This document shows positions 25,288-34,023 of a stretch of DNA of 64,000 nt, piece after piece. The stretch's first letter is position 1, and every line of letters starts with the position of its first letter. The notes below the pieces were generated by a model. That model had not been told where the DNA came from. It did not search any database and saw only the letters and a program-made list of their open reading frames with translations. Position numbers and translations under genes: made by a program. Origin of the DNA: Azohydromonas australica DSM 1124. Lineage in GTDB: Bacteria > Pseudomonadota > Gammaproteobacteria > Burkholderiales > Burkholderiaceae_C. The stretch spans positions 175,329-239,328 of the forward strand of contig NZ_KE387205.1 of NCBI RefSeq assembly GCF_000430725.1. Direction: 5' to 3'.

Positions 25288-25361
25288 TGCAAATGAGTTT
25301 GTCTATAACGAACGCGTTTGCAGTTTAGAAGCTTCGTTTGTTCATTGCAAACGCATTTGCA
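25288..25361. promoter_or_regulatory. Three operator-like TGCAAAYGCRTTTG repeats between divergent genes
   Basis: TGCAAATGAGTTTG (25288-25301), its inverted relative (25309-25322, read on the minus strand as TGCAAACGCGTTCG) and TGCAAACGCATTTG (25346-25359). The last extends to a TGCAAA-CGCA-TTTGCA palindrome (25346-25361). They lie between the MBL gene and the divergent IclR-family gene and are the likely binding sites of that regulator. Confidence 0.65.
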
Positions 25362-25394
25362 TAGGAAAACTCTGATGTCTGGAGGGGAGCCGAT

Positions 25395-26210
25395 ATGGTT
25401 CAAGCCATGAGCGGCCAGGAAGAGGGCGGCCAGCGGGCGGTGCAGTCCGTGGAGGTCGGAGGGCGCCTGCTGCTGGCGCTGGGGGGGCATCCGGCCCCGA
25501 TGTCGCTGAAGGACCTGGCCGCGCGCGCCGGCCTGCCCTCGGCGCGGGCGCATCCGTACCTGGTGAGCTTCTGCAAGCTGGGGCTGATCGAGCAGGACCC
25601 GACCACGGGCCATTACGCGCTGGGCCCGGCCGCGTTGCAGCTGGGCCTGACCTGCCTGCACCAGCTGGACCCGATGCGGGTGGCGGGTCCGGTGGCGGAG
25701 CGGCTGGCGGAGTCCACGGGCTACGCCGTGGCACTGGCGCTGTGGGGCAACTTCGGTCCCACGGTCGTGCGCATGATCGAGGCGCGCCAGCCGCTGCTGG
25801 TGGCGATGCGGGCCGGCACGGTGATGTCGGTGCTGCACACGGCCACCGGCCGCGCCTTTGCCGCGGCGCTGCCCGCGGAGCGCATCGCTTCAGCCATGGC
25901 GGGCGCGCTGGGCGACCCGGCGCGGCCCGCCGTGCAGCTCACGCCGCAGGAAGAGGGGCTGGTGCGGCAGGCGCGCGAGGACGTGCGGCTGCACGGCGTG
26001 GTGCGGGCCGAAGGCCGTCCGATTCCCAACGTCAACGCCTTCAGCGCCCCGGTGCTGGACCACGAGGGTCAGGCGGTGCTGGTGATCACGGCGCTGGGCC
26101 ACCAGGAGGACCTGCCGGTGGACTGGGATTCCGCCGCCGCCCGGGCGGTGCGCGATGCCGCGCTGGAGATGTCCAGGCGGCTGGGCTGGCGGGGAGACTG
26201 GGCCGCCTGA
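25395..26210 (+). CDS. IclR-family transcriptional regulator
   Basis: A 271-residue regulator with an N-terminal winged helix (RAVQSVEVGGRLLLAL, MSLKDLAARAGLPSARAHPYLVSFCKLGLIEQD) and a C-terminal IclR effector domain. A strong GGAGGGGAG site precedes the ATG at 25395. It is divergent from the MBL-hydroxylase-DUF2783-fumarylacetoacetase unit, with three repeated operator-like sites between them, so it probably controls that unit in response to an aromatic acid. Confidence 0.88.
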   Translation: MVQAMSGQEEGGQRAVQSVEVGGRLLLALGGHPAPMSLKDLAARAGLPSARAHPYLVSFCKLGLIEQDPTTGHYALGPAALQLGLTCLHQLDPMRVAGPVAERLAESTGYAVALALWGNFGPTVVRMIEARQPLLVAMRAGTVMSVLHTATGRAFAAALPAERIASAMAGALGDPARPAVQLTPQEEGLVRQAREDVRLHGVVRAEGRPIPNVNAFSAPVLDHEGQAVLVITALGHQEDLPVDWDSAAARAVRDAALEMSRRLGWRGDWAA

Positions 26211-26214
26211 TGCG

Positions 26215-27231
26215 TCAGTGCGGCACCCAGCGCGCGATGCGCGTGAAGAGCTTGCGCAGGTCCTCGGCCTCGTAGCGGCCCAGGCCCGGGTCGTCGTTGG
26301 CCTTGAAGGCCTCGGCGATCTCCTCCCAATCCTCTTCGAGCAGGTGCTCGCGCGCCAGCGTCAGCAGCGGGCCTTCCTCCAGCTTCATGTGCGCCCACAC
26401 CGCCTCGGCGAAGGTCTGCACCGTGTCCTGCAGCCCCGTCAGGGCCTCGGGCGCGCCGGCGGCGCAGCGGTCCGCCAGCCGTGTCAGCCGCCGCACCGTT
26501 TCGTACTCGACTTGGTGCTGGCGCTCCAGCTCGGCCAGCAGCGCCTGCGCCGCGGGATGGCGCTGCAGCAGCCGCACGTGCAGGTGGCGCTCCTCTTTGG
26601 GATGGTGCAGCCGCTCGGGGAAGTCGCGCAGGTACTGCAGCATGGGCCGCAGCGTGGCCACGTCCAGCCGCCCGCCCTGGCGCGCCTCGTTGGCCAGGGC
26701 CTGCAGGCTCTTGACCACCACGGCCATTGAGCGGTGCTCGTCCACCAGCGCCGTGATGGCACGCTCGGCTGCCGTCAGTGGCTCGTCGCGCTCGCTGCGC
26801 GTTACCAGCACCGGCACGCGCGACTGGCGCAGCACCTTCTCGGTCTGCGAGCCGTACACCCAGGTGCGCGGGCCGTGCAGCGCGTGCGAGGCCATCACGA
26901 CTAGGTCGCAGCCGAGCTCCTCCACCGCTTCCAGGATGGCCTGTGCCGGCCGGTCCGTGACCTTGGCGTGGCCGGCGCAGGGCACCTGCAGCGCGCCGGC
27001 CTCGGCCATGGCCTTGCCCAGCACCGCGGCGCTGTCTCCCTGGGCTTCCTGCGCGAACCAGGCCGGATCGAGCTCGCGCAGCAGCGCGCCTTCGCCGGTG
27101 CCGCCATAGTCGGCTTCGGCGTGAAGGAAGGTGATGCGTGCTCCCAGCAGTTGGGCAAGCCGCACGGCCTGCGAGATGTTCAGGGTGGACAGCGCGGTGC
27201 CATCCACCGGCACGAGCAGGTGGGAATACAT
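26215..27231 (-). CDS. UspA-hemerythrin fusion protein
   Basis: A 338-residue two-domain protein. Residues 1-145 are a universal stress protein domain (MYSHLLVPVDGT, VVMASHALHGPRTWVYGSQTEKVLRQSRVPVLV), with the ATP-type G-x2-G-x9-G(S/T) motif only partly preserved. Residues 155-338 are a hemerythrin-like four-helix domain with candidate iron ligands H166, H209/H210, E214, H239, H281 and E285. It may sense O2, NO or iron in stress. The ATG at 27231 fits the USP domain start. It is convergent with the IclR gene, 4 bases apart. Confidence 0.85.
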   Translation of the reverse strand: MYSHLLVPVDGTALSTLNISQAVRLAQLLGARITFLHAEADYGGTGEGALLRELDPAWFAQEAQGDSAAVLGKAMAEAGALQVPCAGHAKVTDRPAQAILEAVEELGCDLVVMASHALHGPRTWVYGSQTEKVLRQSRVPVLVTRSERDEPLTAAERAITALVDEHRSMAVVVKSLQALANEARQGGRLDVATLRPMLQYLRDFPERLHHPKEERHLHVRLLQRHPAAQALLAELERQHQVEYETVRRLTRLADRCAAGAPEALTGLQDTVQTFAEAVWAHMKLEEGPLLTLAREHLLEEDWEEIAEAFKANDDPGLGRYEAEDLRKLFTRIARWVPH

Positions 27232-27390
27232 GGGAACCCGGTACTTGTACAAACCCACAGTGTGGCTGCTCGCGCGGCCTCGGCGCTGGATCAGCCTCAA
27301 GCCGGGCCGGATGTCCCCCGCCCCGGAGCCGGAGCGCGTGATCTCTGCACGGGGGGCTGTCGCGCCGGGCGGACGCCCGGCGTGGGGGCG

Positions 27391-27498
27391 TCAATAACCT
27401 TCCAACGCCTTGTCGTCCATCAGCAGCGTGTAGAGCACGGTGCCTGTGGCACCGGCCAGGACGCTGCATCCAACCCAGAGAAGCAGTGACCAGCTCAT
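27391..27498 (-). CDS. Small membrane protein, 35 residues
   Basis: A short frame, MSWSLLLWVGCSVLAGATG onward to KALEGY, with a single predicted transmembrane helix. A GGAG ribosome site lies 7 bases before the ATG (ACTGGAGACACACG). The same frame continues open upstream but the upper part is Arg-rich and unlikely to be coding. Of unknown function, it lies 159 bases upstream of the UspA-hemerythrin gene on the same strand. Confidence 0.5.
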   Translation of the reverse strand: MSWSLLLWVGCSVLAGATGTVLYTLLMDDKALEGY

Positions 27499-27646
27499 CG
27501 TGTGTCTCCAGTGACTTGGTCCGATGACTATGTGAGCGCGCCGTGACCGGATCGTGACGGCGCGCCGTCTTCCAGAAGACGTAAGCCGCTGCCCGCGGCG
27601 CAGTGAGCCAGCGGCCTGTCCAACGCATCCGACCCGCCCAACGAAA

Positions 27647-27668
27647 ACGCCGCCAGACTTGGCGGCGT
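27647..27668 (-). terminator. Terminator-like hairpin left of the IS5 element
   Basis: ACGCCGCCA and TGGCGGCGT pair around a short loop, followed on the minus strand by TTTTCG. Before the IS5 insertion it may have served the DUF2789 gene, which now ends on the far side of the element. Confidence 0.55.
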
Positions 27669-27691
27669 CCAATTAGAAAAAACCGCGCTAA

Positions 27692-28859
27692 GGCAACGCT
27701 GAACAAGTTGTTGATTCAACGAGCCAATGATCCGTGATCCCGTAATGCGGAATGGACGCTATTCAGGCGCGTGATTTTCATGCGAACTGTCGCTCAATCA
27801 CCGCCATCGCTGCCTTGCAGCCGCCCATGGCACCCATTTTGGGCGCACTCATGCCACGTACGCCCGGGCTAGGTAAATGTTGGCCAGACCCAGCGCGACG
27901 AACGAGCGCGTGGCGTTCTTGGCCAGCCCGCGGTAGCGCACCTTGGTGAATCCCCATAGCCGCTTGACCACAGCGAAGACATGTTCCACCCGGGCACGGA
28001 CCTTGGACTTGTTGCGGTTCTTCGAGCGCTGGACCTCTTCGTTCTCCACGCCCTTGCGCACGCGCTGGTTGGTGAAGTCCTTGGCCTGCGGCGCTCTGGC
28101 CTGGATCAGTGCCTTCTGGCTGGCGTAGGCGCTGTCGCCGTAAACACGCCGCTCGTTGCCGTGCAGCAGCTGCGGCAGCGGATGCTTGTCGTGCACGTTG
28201 GCCGCCGTCACCACGGCGCGGTGCGCCAGCCCAGTGCGGCTGTCCACGCCGATGTGCAATTTCATGCCGAAGTGCCACTGCCTTCCCTTGCAGGTCTGGT
28301 GCATCTCAGGGTCGCGGGCCTTGTCGGCGTTCTTCGTCGAGCTCGGCGCACCAATGATGGTGGCGTCCACGATCGTGCCGGTGCCCAACTTTAGGCCACG
28401 GGCCTGAAGCACTTGGCCGACTGCAGCAAACAGCTGCTCGCCCAACTCGTGGCGTTCCAGCAGACGGCGAAACTTCAGCAGCGTCGTGCCGTCGGGCACG
28501 CGCTCTCGGCCCAGGTCGATGCCCACAAAGCGGCGCAGCGCCGTGCTATCCAGCAGCGCCTCCTCGCAGGCATCGTCGGCCAGGTTGAACCAGTGCTGCA
28601 CGAAGTACATGCGCAGCATGCGCTCCAGCCCGATGGGTGGGCGACCGCTGCCTGCCTTGGGGTAGTGCGGCTCGATCACCGCGCACAGCTCCTGCCACGG
28701 CACGATCTCTTCCATCATCGCCAGGAACACGTCGCGCCTGGTCGGACGACGGTAGCGCTCGAATCCGGCTTCCTGGTCAGCGGCCATGGCAAGGGTCTGT
28801 TGCTTCATGCTGCGGCACCGTACCAGCCACCCCTGTTACGGACCTTATTCAGCTTTGCC
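27692..28859 (-). mobile_element. Complete IS5-family insertion sequence
   Basis: A 1168-base element with terminal inverted repeats GGCAACGCTGAACAAG (27692-27707) and, read inward from the right, GGCAAAGCTGAATAAG (28844-28859), two mismatches in 16. It is flanked by the direct duplication CTAA (27688-27691 and 28860-28863), the YTAR-type target known for IS5 relatives. One transposase gene fills it. The insertion is 7 bases past the stop of the DUF2789 gene and disrupts no obvious gene. Confidence 0.9.
27849..28808 (-). CDS. IS5-family transposase
   Basis: A 319-residue DDE transposase with an N-terminal DUF772-type domain (ERYRRPTRRDVFLAMMEEIVPW, PIGLERMLRMYFVQHWFNL). The catalytic triad is D148 (TIVDATIIGAP), D225 (VYGDSAYAS) and E275 (RARVEHVFAVVKR). 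It is full length without stops or frameshifts, within an element that has intact ends, so it may be active. Confidence 0.95.
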   Translation of the reverse strand: MKQQTLAMAADQEAGFERYRRPTRRDVFLAMMEEIVPWQELCAVIEPHYPKAGSGRPPIGLERMLRMYFVQHWFNLADDACEEALLDSTALRRFVGIDLGRERVPDGTTLLKFRRLLERHELGEQLFAAVGQVLQARGLKLGTGTIVDATIIGAPSSTKNADKARDPEMHQTCKGRQWHFGMKLHIGVDSRTGLAHRAVVTAANVHDKHPLPQLLHGNERRVYGDSAYASQKALIQARAPQAKDFTNQRVRKGVENEEVQRSKNRNKSKVRARVEHVFAVVKRLWGFTKVRYRGLAKNATRSFVALGLANIYLARAYVA

Positions 28860-28870
28860 CTAAGTGCTTG

Positions 28871-29110
28871 TCACGGCTCGGTATGCAGCAGCACGTTGAG
28901 CTGGTCCACCAGCGGCGCCCAGTCGGCGTCGTCGTGGAACTCCTCGTTCAGGAACTGCGCCTGTGCGGGGCTCCAGAAGGGCGCGTCCGCCAGCCGCATC
29001 TCCTGCGGTAGCGGGCGGTGCAGCTCGATGAAGCGCTCGATCTCGCCGTGCCCGCTGGGCAGGCCGAGCTGGTCGAAGAGGTCTTTCAGGGCGTGGTTGG
29101 GAAGTTCCAT
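28871..29110 (-). CDS. DUF2789 protein
   Basis: A 79-residue protein matching the DUF2789 family: LKDLFDQLGLPSGHGEIERFIELHRPLPQEMRLADAPFWSPAQAQFL, then DDADWAPLVDQLNVLL. It is soluble and of unknown function. It lies 47 bases downstream of the FMN-binding split-barrel gene on the same strand, and an IS5 element is inserted 7 bases after its stop. Confidence 0.85.
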   Translation of the reverse strand: MELPNHALKDLFDQLGLPSGHGEIERFIELHRPLPQEMRLADAPFWSPAQAQFLNEEFHDDADWAPLVDQLNVLLHTEP

Positions 29111-29157
29111 GCGTTGTCGCCTTTCGCGTGCCGGAGGGGGGAACAGCTGCCTGCGCT

Positions 29158-29679
29158 TCAGTGCATGCGGACTTCGCCGTAGTCGCCCATGTCCTTGGGC
29201 GGCTGGCCCGTGGCGGCCGCGCGCGCCATCTTGTAGAGCTGCACCAGCTTGCTCTCGTGCACGTCCCAGTACTCGGCATGAGTGATGCGCACGCGCACCA
29301 GCGCGACGTCCGCGTCGTCCGGGCCGTTGGGGAACCAGGCCTGGGTGGCGGTGTTCCACAGCGCGTGGCGCAAGGCCGGGTCTTCCACCGCTTCGGCCAG
29401 GCCCGAGACCGAGACGTAGGTGTCGCTGGAAGGGTTGGCGTAGGCGACGTTCACCTGGTGCTCGCGCTGCAGGTCGGCAAAGGGCTCGCTGCTGCGCGAC
29501 ATGAAGAAGAACAGCGCGTCGGCCTCGTCGTCGCGGCGGTTCTGCGTGGTCATCGGGCGGGAGTGCAGATGGCCGTTCTCGTGCCGCGTGGTCAGCATGC
29601 CGAAGCGCATGTCCTTGATCAGCTCCCAGAGCTTGGCGATGTCGTTGCTTTCCGGGGTAGAAGGTTGTTGGCTGCCCAT
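29158..29679 (-). CDS. Pyridoxamine 5'-phosphate oxidase-like (general stress protein 26) protein
   Basis: A 173-residue FMN-binding split-barrel protein: IKDMRFGMLTTRHENGHLHSRPMTTQ, then FFFMSRSSEPFADLQREHQVNVAYANPSSDTYVSVSG. It belongs to the general-stress branch, not to true pyridoxamine oxidase, and probably binds a flavin. An AAGGAAG ribosome site precedes the ATG. It is co-oriented with the DUF2789 gene. Confidence 0.85.
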   Translation of the reverse strand: MGSQQPSTPESNDIAKLWELIKDMRFGMLTTRHENGHLHSRPMTTQNRRDDEADALFFFMSRSSEPFADLQREHQVNVAYANPSSDTYVSVSGLAEAVEDPALRHALWNTATQAWFPNGPDDADVALVRVRITHAEYWDVHESKLVQLYKMARAAATGQPPKDMGDYGEVRMH

Positions 29680-29818
29680 GTGCTTGCTTCCTTGTCTTGT
29701 TCGGGGTTGTCTGAGGGCCGGTGGGCCCGGGAACCACCCTCGGCAAGGCCCATTCCCGCCCCCGGGCCGGCGCCGCACCCAGGCCCGGCCGACTCGTGCC
29801 TCACAGGAGCCTTTCCAT

Positions 29819-30694
29819 ATGACCAGCACCCTCTCGCCGCTGTACCGGGACTTCCGCACCCAGGACGAGATCGATCGCCAGTACAACCCTTCGCTGCTCG
29901 TGTCGGACCCCGGCGCCGAAGCGCGCCACTACGCTGAGGCCAGCCGCCGCGCGCGCGAGCAGCGGCCTTGCGTGCTGGACCTGCCCTTCGGCCCGACGCG
30001 GGCGGAGACGCTGGACATCTTTCCCGCCACGCAGCCCGGCGCGCCGGTGTTCGTCTTCTTCCACGGCGGCTACTGGCGCTCGTTCAGCGCCGCCGACTTC
30101 AGCGGCGTGGCGCTGGGGCCGCAGGCGCTGGGCATCACCACGGTGGTCGTGAACTACGCGCTGTGCCCGCGCGTGAGCCTGGACGAGATCGTGCGCCAGG
30201 CGCGCGCGGCCGTGGCCTGGGTGCTGCGCCACATCGGCGAGCACGGCGGCGACCCGGGGCGGCTGGCCATCGGCGGGCATTCGGCCGGCGCGCACCTGGC
30301 GGCGATGTGCCTGCTCACGCCCTGGGAGCGCGACTACGGCCTGCCGGACAACCCCTTCACGGCGGCCTTCCTCGCCAGCGGCCTGTACGAGCTGGAGCCG
30401 CTGCGCTGGAGCTACCTGCAGCCGATGATCCAGCTCGACGACGGCGTGATCCGCCGCAACTCGCCCGCGCGGCAGGTGCGCCGCTGCGGCACGCACGCCT
30501 GGGTCGCCTGGGGCGCGCTGGAGTCGGCCGAGTTCGCGCGCCAGTCGGCCGCCTTCGCCGAAGCCTGGCAGCACGCCGGCAACCCGGTGGAGCTGCAGCC
30601 GGTGGAGCAGGCGCACCACTTCTCCGTGATCCACGGTCTGGAAGACCCCGCGGGCGCAGCCAGCCGCTGGCTGGCGCGGGCCCTGGGCGTGTGA
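29819..30694 (+). CDS. Alpha/beta hydrolase, kynurenine formamidase-like
   Basis: A 291-residue alpha/beta hydrolase with the oxyanion motif HGGYW (82-86), the nucleophile elbow GHSAG (Ser155) and a C-terminal His in EQAHHFSVIHGLED. This pattern matches arylformamidases that convert N-formylkynurenine to kynurenine. Tryptophan 2,3-dioxygenase, the preceding enzyme, is encoded 2.5 kb downstream. An AGGAG site precedes the ATG. It is divergent from the stress gene pair. A general carboxylesterase role cannot be excluded. Confidence 0.75.
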   Translation: MTSTLSPLYRDFRTQDEIDRQYNPSLLVSDPGAEARHYAEASRRAREQRPCVLDLPFGPTRAETLDIFPATQPGAPVFVFFHGGYWRSFSAADFSGVALGPQALGITTVVVNYALCPRVSLDEIVRQARAAVAWVLRHIGEHGGDPGRLAIGGHSAGAHLAAMCLLTPWERDYGLPDNPFTAAFLASGLYELEPLRWSYLQPMIQLDDGVIRRNSPARQVRRCGTHAWVAWGALESAEFARQSAAFAEAWQHAGNPVELQPVEQAHHFSVIHGLEDPAGAASRWLARALGV

Positions 30695-30814
30695 AGCGCG
30701 GCCGGAGCGTTTGCGCGCCGCAGCCTTCGTGACTTATTGGGCGCTTCACGGCCGTGCGCCGGATCGGCCCGGCGGGCGGGCGCCCTACGCTGTCCGGTTT
30801 CACTCGCCACGCCT

Positions 30815-33067
30815 ATGCCCAACGCCCCGTCCCCGCCCGGGCCGCCGCCACCTCAGTGTGGCAGCGGCGAGCCGCCTGGCGGCAGCCCGGCCGGCGGGAC
30901 GGCCGCGGCGCCTGGCGAGCGCTTTCGCGCCCTCGTCGATGCGCTGCCCAACCTGGCCTTCGAGACCGACGCCCATGGCGCCATGCGCTGGTGCAGCGCG
31001 GGCTGGGAACGCTTCACGGGACTGGCGGCCTCCGGGCTGAACGGGCAGGGCTGGCTGCGGGTGGTGCACCCGCAGGACCTGGCCACGCACGCGGCCGAAT
31101 GGGCGCAGCGGTTGGGCAGCGGCGTCGCCTTCAGCGTGCGCCGGCGCCTGCGCCGCCATGACGGCCCGTGGCGCTGGCACCTGGTCCAGCTCGTGCCCAT
31201 GCCCGACGCCGCGGGCCGCCAAGACGGCTGGGTCGGCTCCGCCACCGACGTGGACGAGATGCTGGCGGCCGAGCATGCGGCGCGGGCGCAGGTGGAATCC
31301 ATGCTCGGGGCCATCAGCGACGCCTTCTATGCGCTGGACCGCGAGTGGCGCTTCAGCTACGTCAACGACCGCGCCCTGGCGCTGCTGGGCGTGGCGCGCG
31401 AGGCGCTGCTGGGCCGCGTGGTGTGGGAGGCCTACGCGCCCGTGCTGGGCACGGTCGTCGAGCACGAGTACCGGCGCGCCATGGCGCAGGGCGTGCCGGT
31501 GGCCTTCGAGATCCACTACCCGCCGCTGGGCATGTGGTTCGACGTGCGGGCCTTTCCCAGCCCGCAGGGACTGGCGGTGTATTTCCAGGACGTCACGGCG
31601 CGGCGCGAGGCGGCCGAGCGGCTGCGCACGAACGAGCAGCTGCTGCAGGCCATCTTCGATGCCGCGCCGGTGGGGCTGGTGGTGGCCGAGGCGCCTTCGG
31701 GGCGGCTGGTGAAGGGCAACCGGCAGATCGAGCGCATCCTGGGCCATCCCGTGATGGCCGTGGATGGCGTGCAGGACTACGGCGCCTATGCCGCCCTCCA
31801 CCCGGACGGCACGCCGCTGCTGCCCGGCGAGCACGTCATGGCGCGCGCGCTGGCGGGCGAGGGGCGGCCGGAGCTGGAGCACCTGTACCAGCGGCCCGAT
31901 GGCCACCGCGCCTGGATCCGCGTCGTCGGCGCGCCCATCCGCGACGGCACCGGCGCGGTCACGGGCGCGCTGGTGGTGCTGGACGACATCGACGACAAGC
32001 GCCGCGCGCTGGAGTCGCTGCAGGAGCGCACCCGGCAGCTCGCGCAGGCGCAGCTGCGGCTGGACATGGCGCTGGCCGCGGGGCGCATGGGCGTGTGGGA
32101 GTGGCTGCCGCAGGCCGGCGAGTCGCGCTGGAACCGCGAGATGTTCGAGCTGCTGGGCCTGCCGGTGTCGCCCGGTGGCGTGGTGGCGAGCGAGGCCTTC
32201 CTGTCGCGGGTCCATGCCGAGGACCGCCCGCTGCTGGACGCGGCGCTGGCGCGGGCCCTGGACACGGGCGGCAGCTTCGAGCTGGAGTTTCGCCTGCACT
32301 GCGCCGATGGCCGGCAACGCTGGGTGCTGGGCCGCGGCCAGGCGGTATGCGGTGAGCAGGGCGAGGTGCAGCGCATGGTGGGCGTGAACCTCGACATCAC
32401 GGCACAGAAGGCGGCGCAGGCCGCGCTGGCCGAGGCGCTGCAGGCCCGGGAGGTGCTGCTCTACGAGCTGAACCACCGCGTCAAGAACAACCTGCAGATC
32501 GTCAGCTCGCTGCTGTCGCTGCAGTTGCGCAGCGTGCGCGACGCGGACGCGCGCCGCGCCATCGAGCAGGCCGGCGCGCGCGTGGGCGTGATGGCGCGGC
32601 TGCACCTGGAGCTCTACCAGTCCGGCCGCCACGGCGAGCTGGATCTCGCGCGCTGGCTGCGGCGCCTGGCGCAGGACCAGCTGCGGCTGCTGGGCCAGGG
32701 CCGCGCCATCGCGCTGGACTACCAGGCCGACACCACGCTCTCGCTGGCGGTGGACCAGGCGGTGCCGCTGTCGCTGATGGTGTCGGAGCTGCTGAGCAAC
32801 GCGCTGAAGTACGCCTTCCCGGACGGCCGCGGCGGCACGGTGCGGCTGCAGCTGCGCCGCGCCGGGCAAGGCGTGCAGCTGCTGGTGGCCGATGACGGCG
32901 TGGGCCTGCCGCCGCAGCTGGACCCCGAGACCGGCACCGGGCTGGGGCTGCGCATCGTGCAGGCGCTGGCGGGGCAGATCGACGCGCGGCTGGAGCTGCT
33001 GGAGCGCCGCGCCGGCGTGGCCTTCCGCATCGAGCTGCCGATCGCGGGCGAGGCCGCCGCCGGCTGA
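30815..33067 (+). CDS. Multi-PAS sensor histidine kinase (HisKA_2 type)
   Basis: A 750-residue soluble sensor kinase without transmembrane helices. Four PAS-like domains are visible: FRALVDALPNLAFETDAHG, VESMLGAISDAFYALDREW, LLQAIFDAAPVGLVVAEAP and LDMALAAGRMGVWEWLP. A HisKA_2 phosphoacceptor (ELNHRVKNNLQ, His554) and a HATPase domain with LLSNALKYAFPDG and TGLGLRIVQALAGQI follow. No response regulator is adjacent, so the partner is unknown. A cytoplasmic redox, light or ligand signal is likely. The start at 30815 is chosen because upstream codons overlap nothing family-like. Confidence 0.88.
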   Translation: MPNAPSPPGPPPPQCGSGEPPGGSPAGGTAAAPGERFRALVDALPNLAFETDAHGAMRWCSAGWERFTGLAASGLNGQGWLRVVHPQDLATHAAEWAQRLGSGVAFSVRRRLRRHDGPWRWHLVQLVPMPDAAGRQDGWVGSATDVDEMLAAEHAARAQVESMLGAISDAFYALDREWRFSYVNDRALALLGVAREALLGRVVWEAYAPVLGTVVEHEYRRAMAQGVPVAFEIHYPPLGMWFDVRAFPSPQGLAVYFQDVTARREAAERLRTNEQLLQAIFDAAPVGLVVAEAPSGRLVKGNRQIERILGHPVMAVDGVQDYGAYAALHPDGTPLLPGEHVMARALAGEGRPELEHLYQRPDGHRAWIRVVGAPIRDGTGAVTGALVVLDDIDDKRRALESLQERTRQLAQAQLRLDMALAAGRMGVWEWLPQAGESRWNREMFELLGLPVSPGGVVASEAFLSRVHAEDRPLLDAALARALDTGGSFELEFRLHCADGRQRWVLGRGQAVCGEQGEVQRMVGVNLDITAQKAAQAALAEALQAREVLLYELNHRVKNNLQIVSSLLSLQLRSVRDADARRAIEQAGARVGVMARLHLELYQSGRHGELDLARWLRRLAQDQLRLLGQGRAIALDYQADTTLSLAVDQAVPLSLMVSELLSNALKYAFPDGRGGTVRLQLRRAGQGVQLLVADDGVGLPPQLDPETGTGLGLRIVQALAGQIDARLELLERRAGVAFRIELPIAGEAAAG

Positions 33068-33186
33068 CGCCGGGCACGCGCGCCGGCCGCGTTGCCGGCA
33101 CCCGCGGCGAGGGCCAAGATGTTTGCGGCGGTGCCAACGATGGCGGGGCTTCTCCCGGCCGGGGGCCGCCGCACGGGAGGCTGACC

Positions 33187-34023
33187 ATGAGCACCGAACG
33201 CATCGTCACGGAGGAGGGCGCCCAGCTCGACTTCAGCCGCGCCATGAGCTATGGCGACTACCTGCACCTGGACGAGGTGCTGAGTGCGCAGCACCCGCTG
33301 TCGCCCTCGCACGACGAGATGCTCTTCATCATCCAGCACCAGACCAGCGAGCTGTGGATGAAGCTGCTGCTGCACGAGCTGGACGCGGCCATGGACTGCG
33401 TGCGGCGCGACGAGCTCAGCCCCGCGTTCAAGATGCTGGCGCGGGTCACGCGCATCCTGGAGCAACTGGTGAGCGCCTGGACGGTGCTCTCCACCATGAC
33501 GCCGCCGGAGTACAGCGCGATGCGCCCCTTCCTGGCCAGCTCCAGCGGCTTCCAGAGCGCGCAGTACCGCTGCATCGAGTTCGCGCTGGGCAACAAGAAC
33601 GCGGCCATGCTCAAGCCGCACGCGCACCGCGCGGAGCTGATGGCGCGGGTGGAGGCCGCGTACCGCGCGCCCTCGCTCTATGACGAGTCCCTGCGGCTGA
33701 TGGCCCGGCGCGGCCTGGCGGTGCCGGCCTCGCACCTGGAGCGCGACTGGACGCAGCCTTACCAGGCCGATCCCGGCGTGGAGGCGGCGTGGCTGGAGGT
33801 CTACCGCGACCCGACGCACCACTGGGAGCTGTACCAGCTGGGCGAAAAGCTGACGGACCTGGAAGACGCCTTCCGGCTCTGGCGCTTCCGCCACGTCACG
33901 ACGGTGGAACGCATCATCGGCTTGAAGCGCGGCACCGGCGGCACCGGCGGCGTGAGCTACCTGCGCAAGATGCTGGAGGTGGTGCTGTTTCCGGAGCTGT
34001 GGCAGTTGCGGACGGATTTGTAG
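33187..34023 (+). CDS. kynA: Tryptophan 2,3-dioxygenase
   Basis: A 278-residue haem dioxygenase converting L-tryptophan to N-formylkynurenine. Typical segments: MSYGDYLHLDEVLSAQHPL, HDEMLFIIQHQTSELWMKLLLHEL (with the haem-site His), PPEYSAMRPFLASSSGFQSAQYR, and the C-terminal HVTTVERIIGLKRGTGGTGGVSYLRKML containing the haem-ligand His. A GGGAGG ribosome site precedes the ATG. It starts 119 bases after the histidine kinase gene; the formamidase-like gene is further upstream. Kynureninase is not in the window. Confidence 0.96.
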   Translation: MSTERIVTEEGAQLDFSRAMSYGDYLHLDEVLSAQHPLSPSHDEMLFIIQHQTSELWMKLLLHELDAAMDCVRRDELSPAFKMLARVTRILEQLVSAWTVLSTMTPPEYSAMRPFLASSSGFQSAQYRCIEFALGNKNAAMLKPHAHRAELMARVEAAYRAPSLYDESLRLMARRGLAVPASHLERDWTQPYQADPGVEAAWLEVYRDPTHHWELYQLGEKLTDLEDAFRLWRFRHVTTVERIIGLKRGTGGTGGVSYLRKMLEVVLFPELWQLRTDL

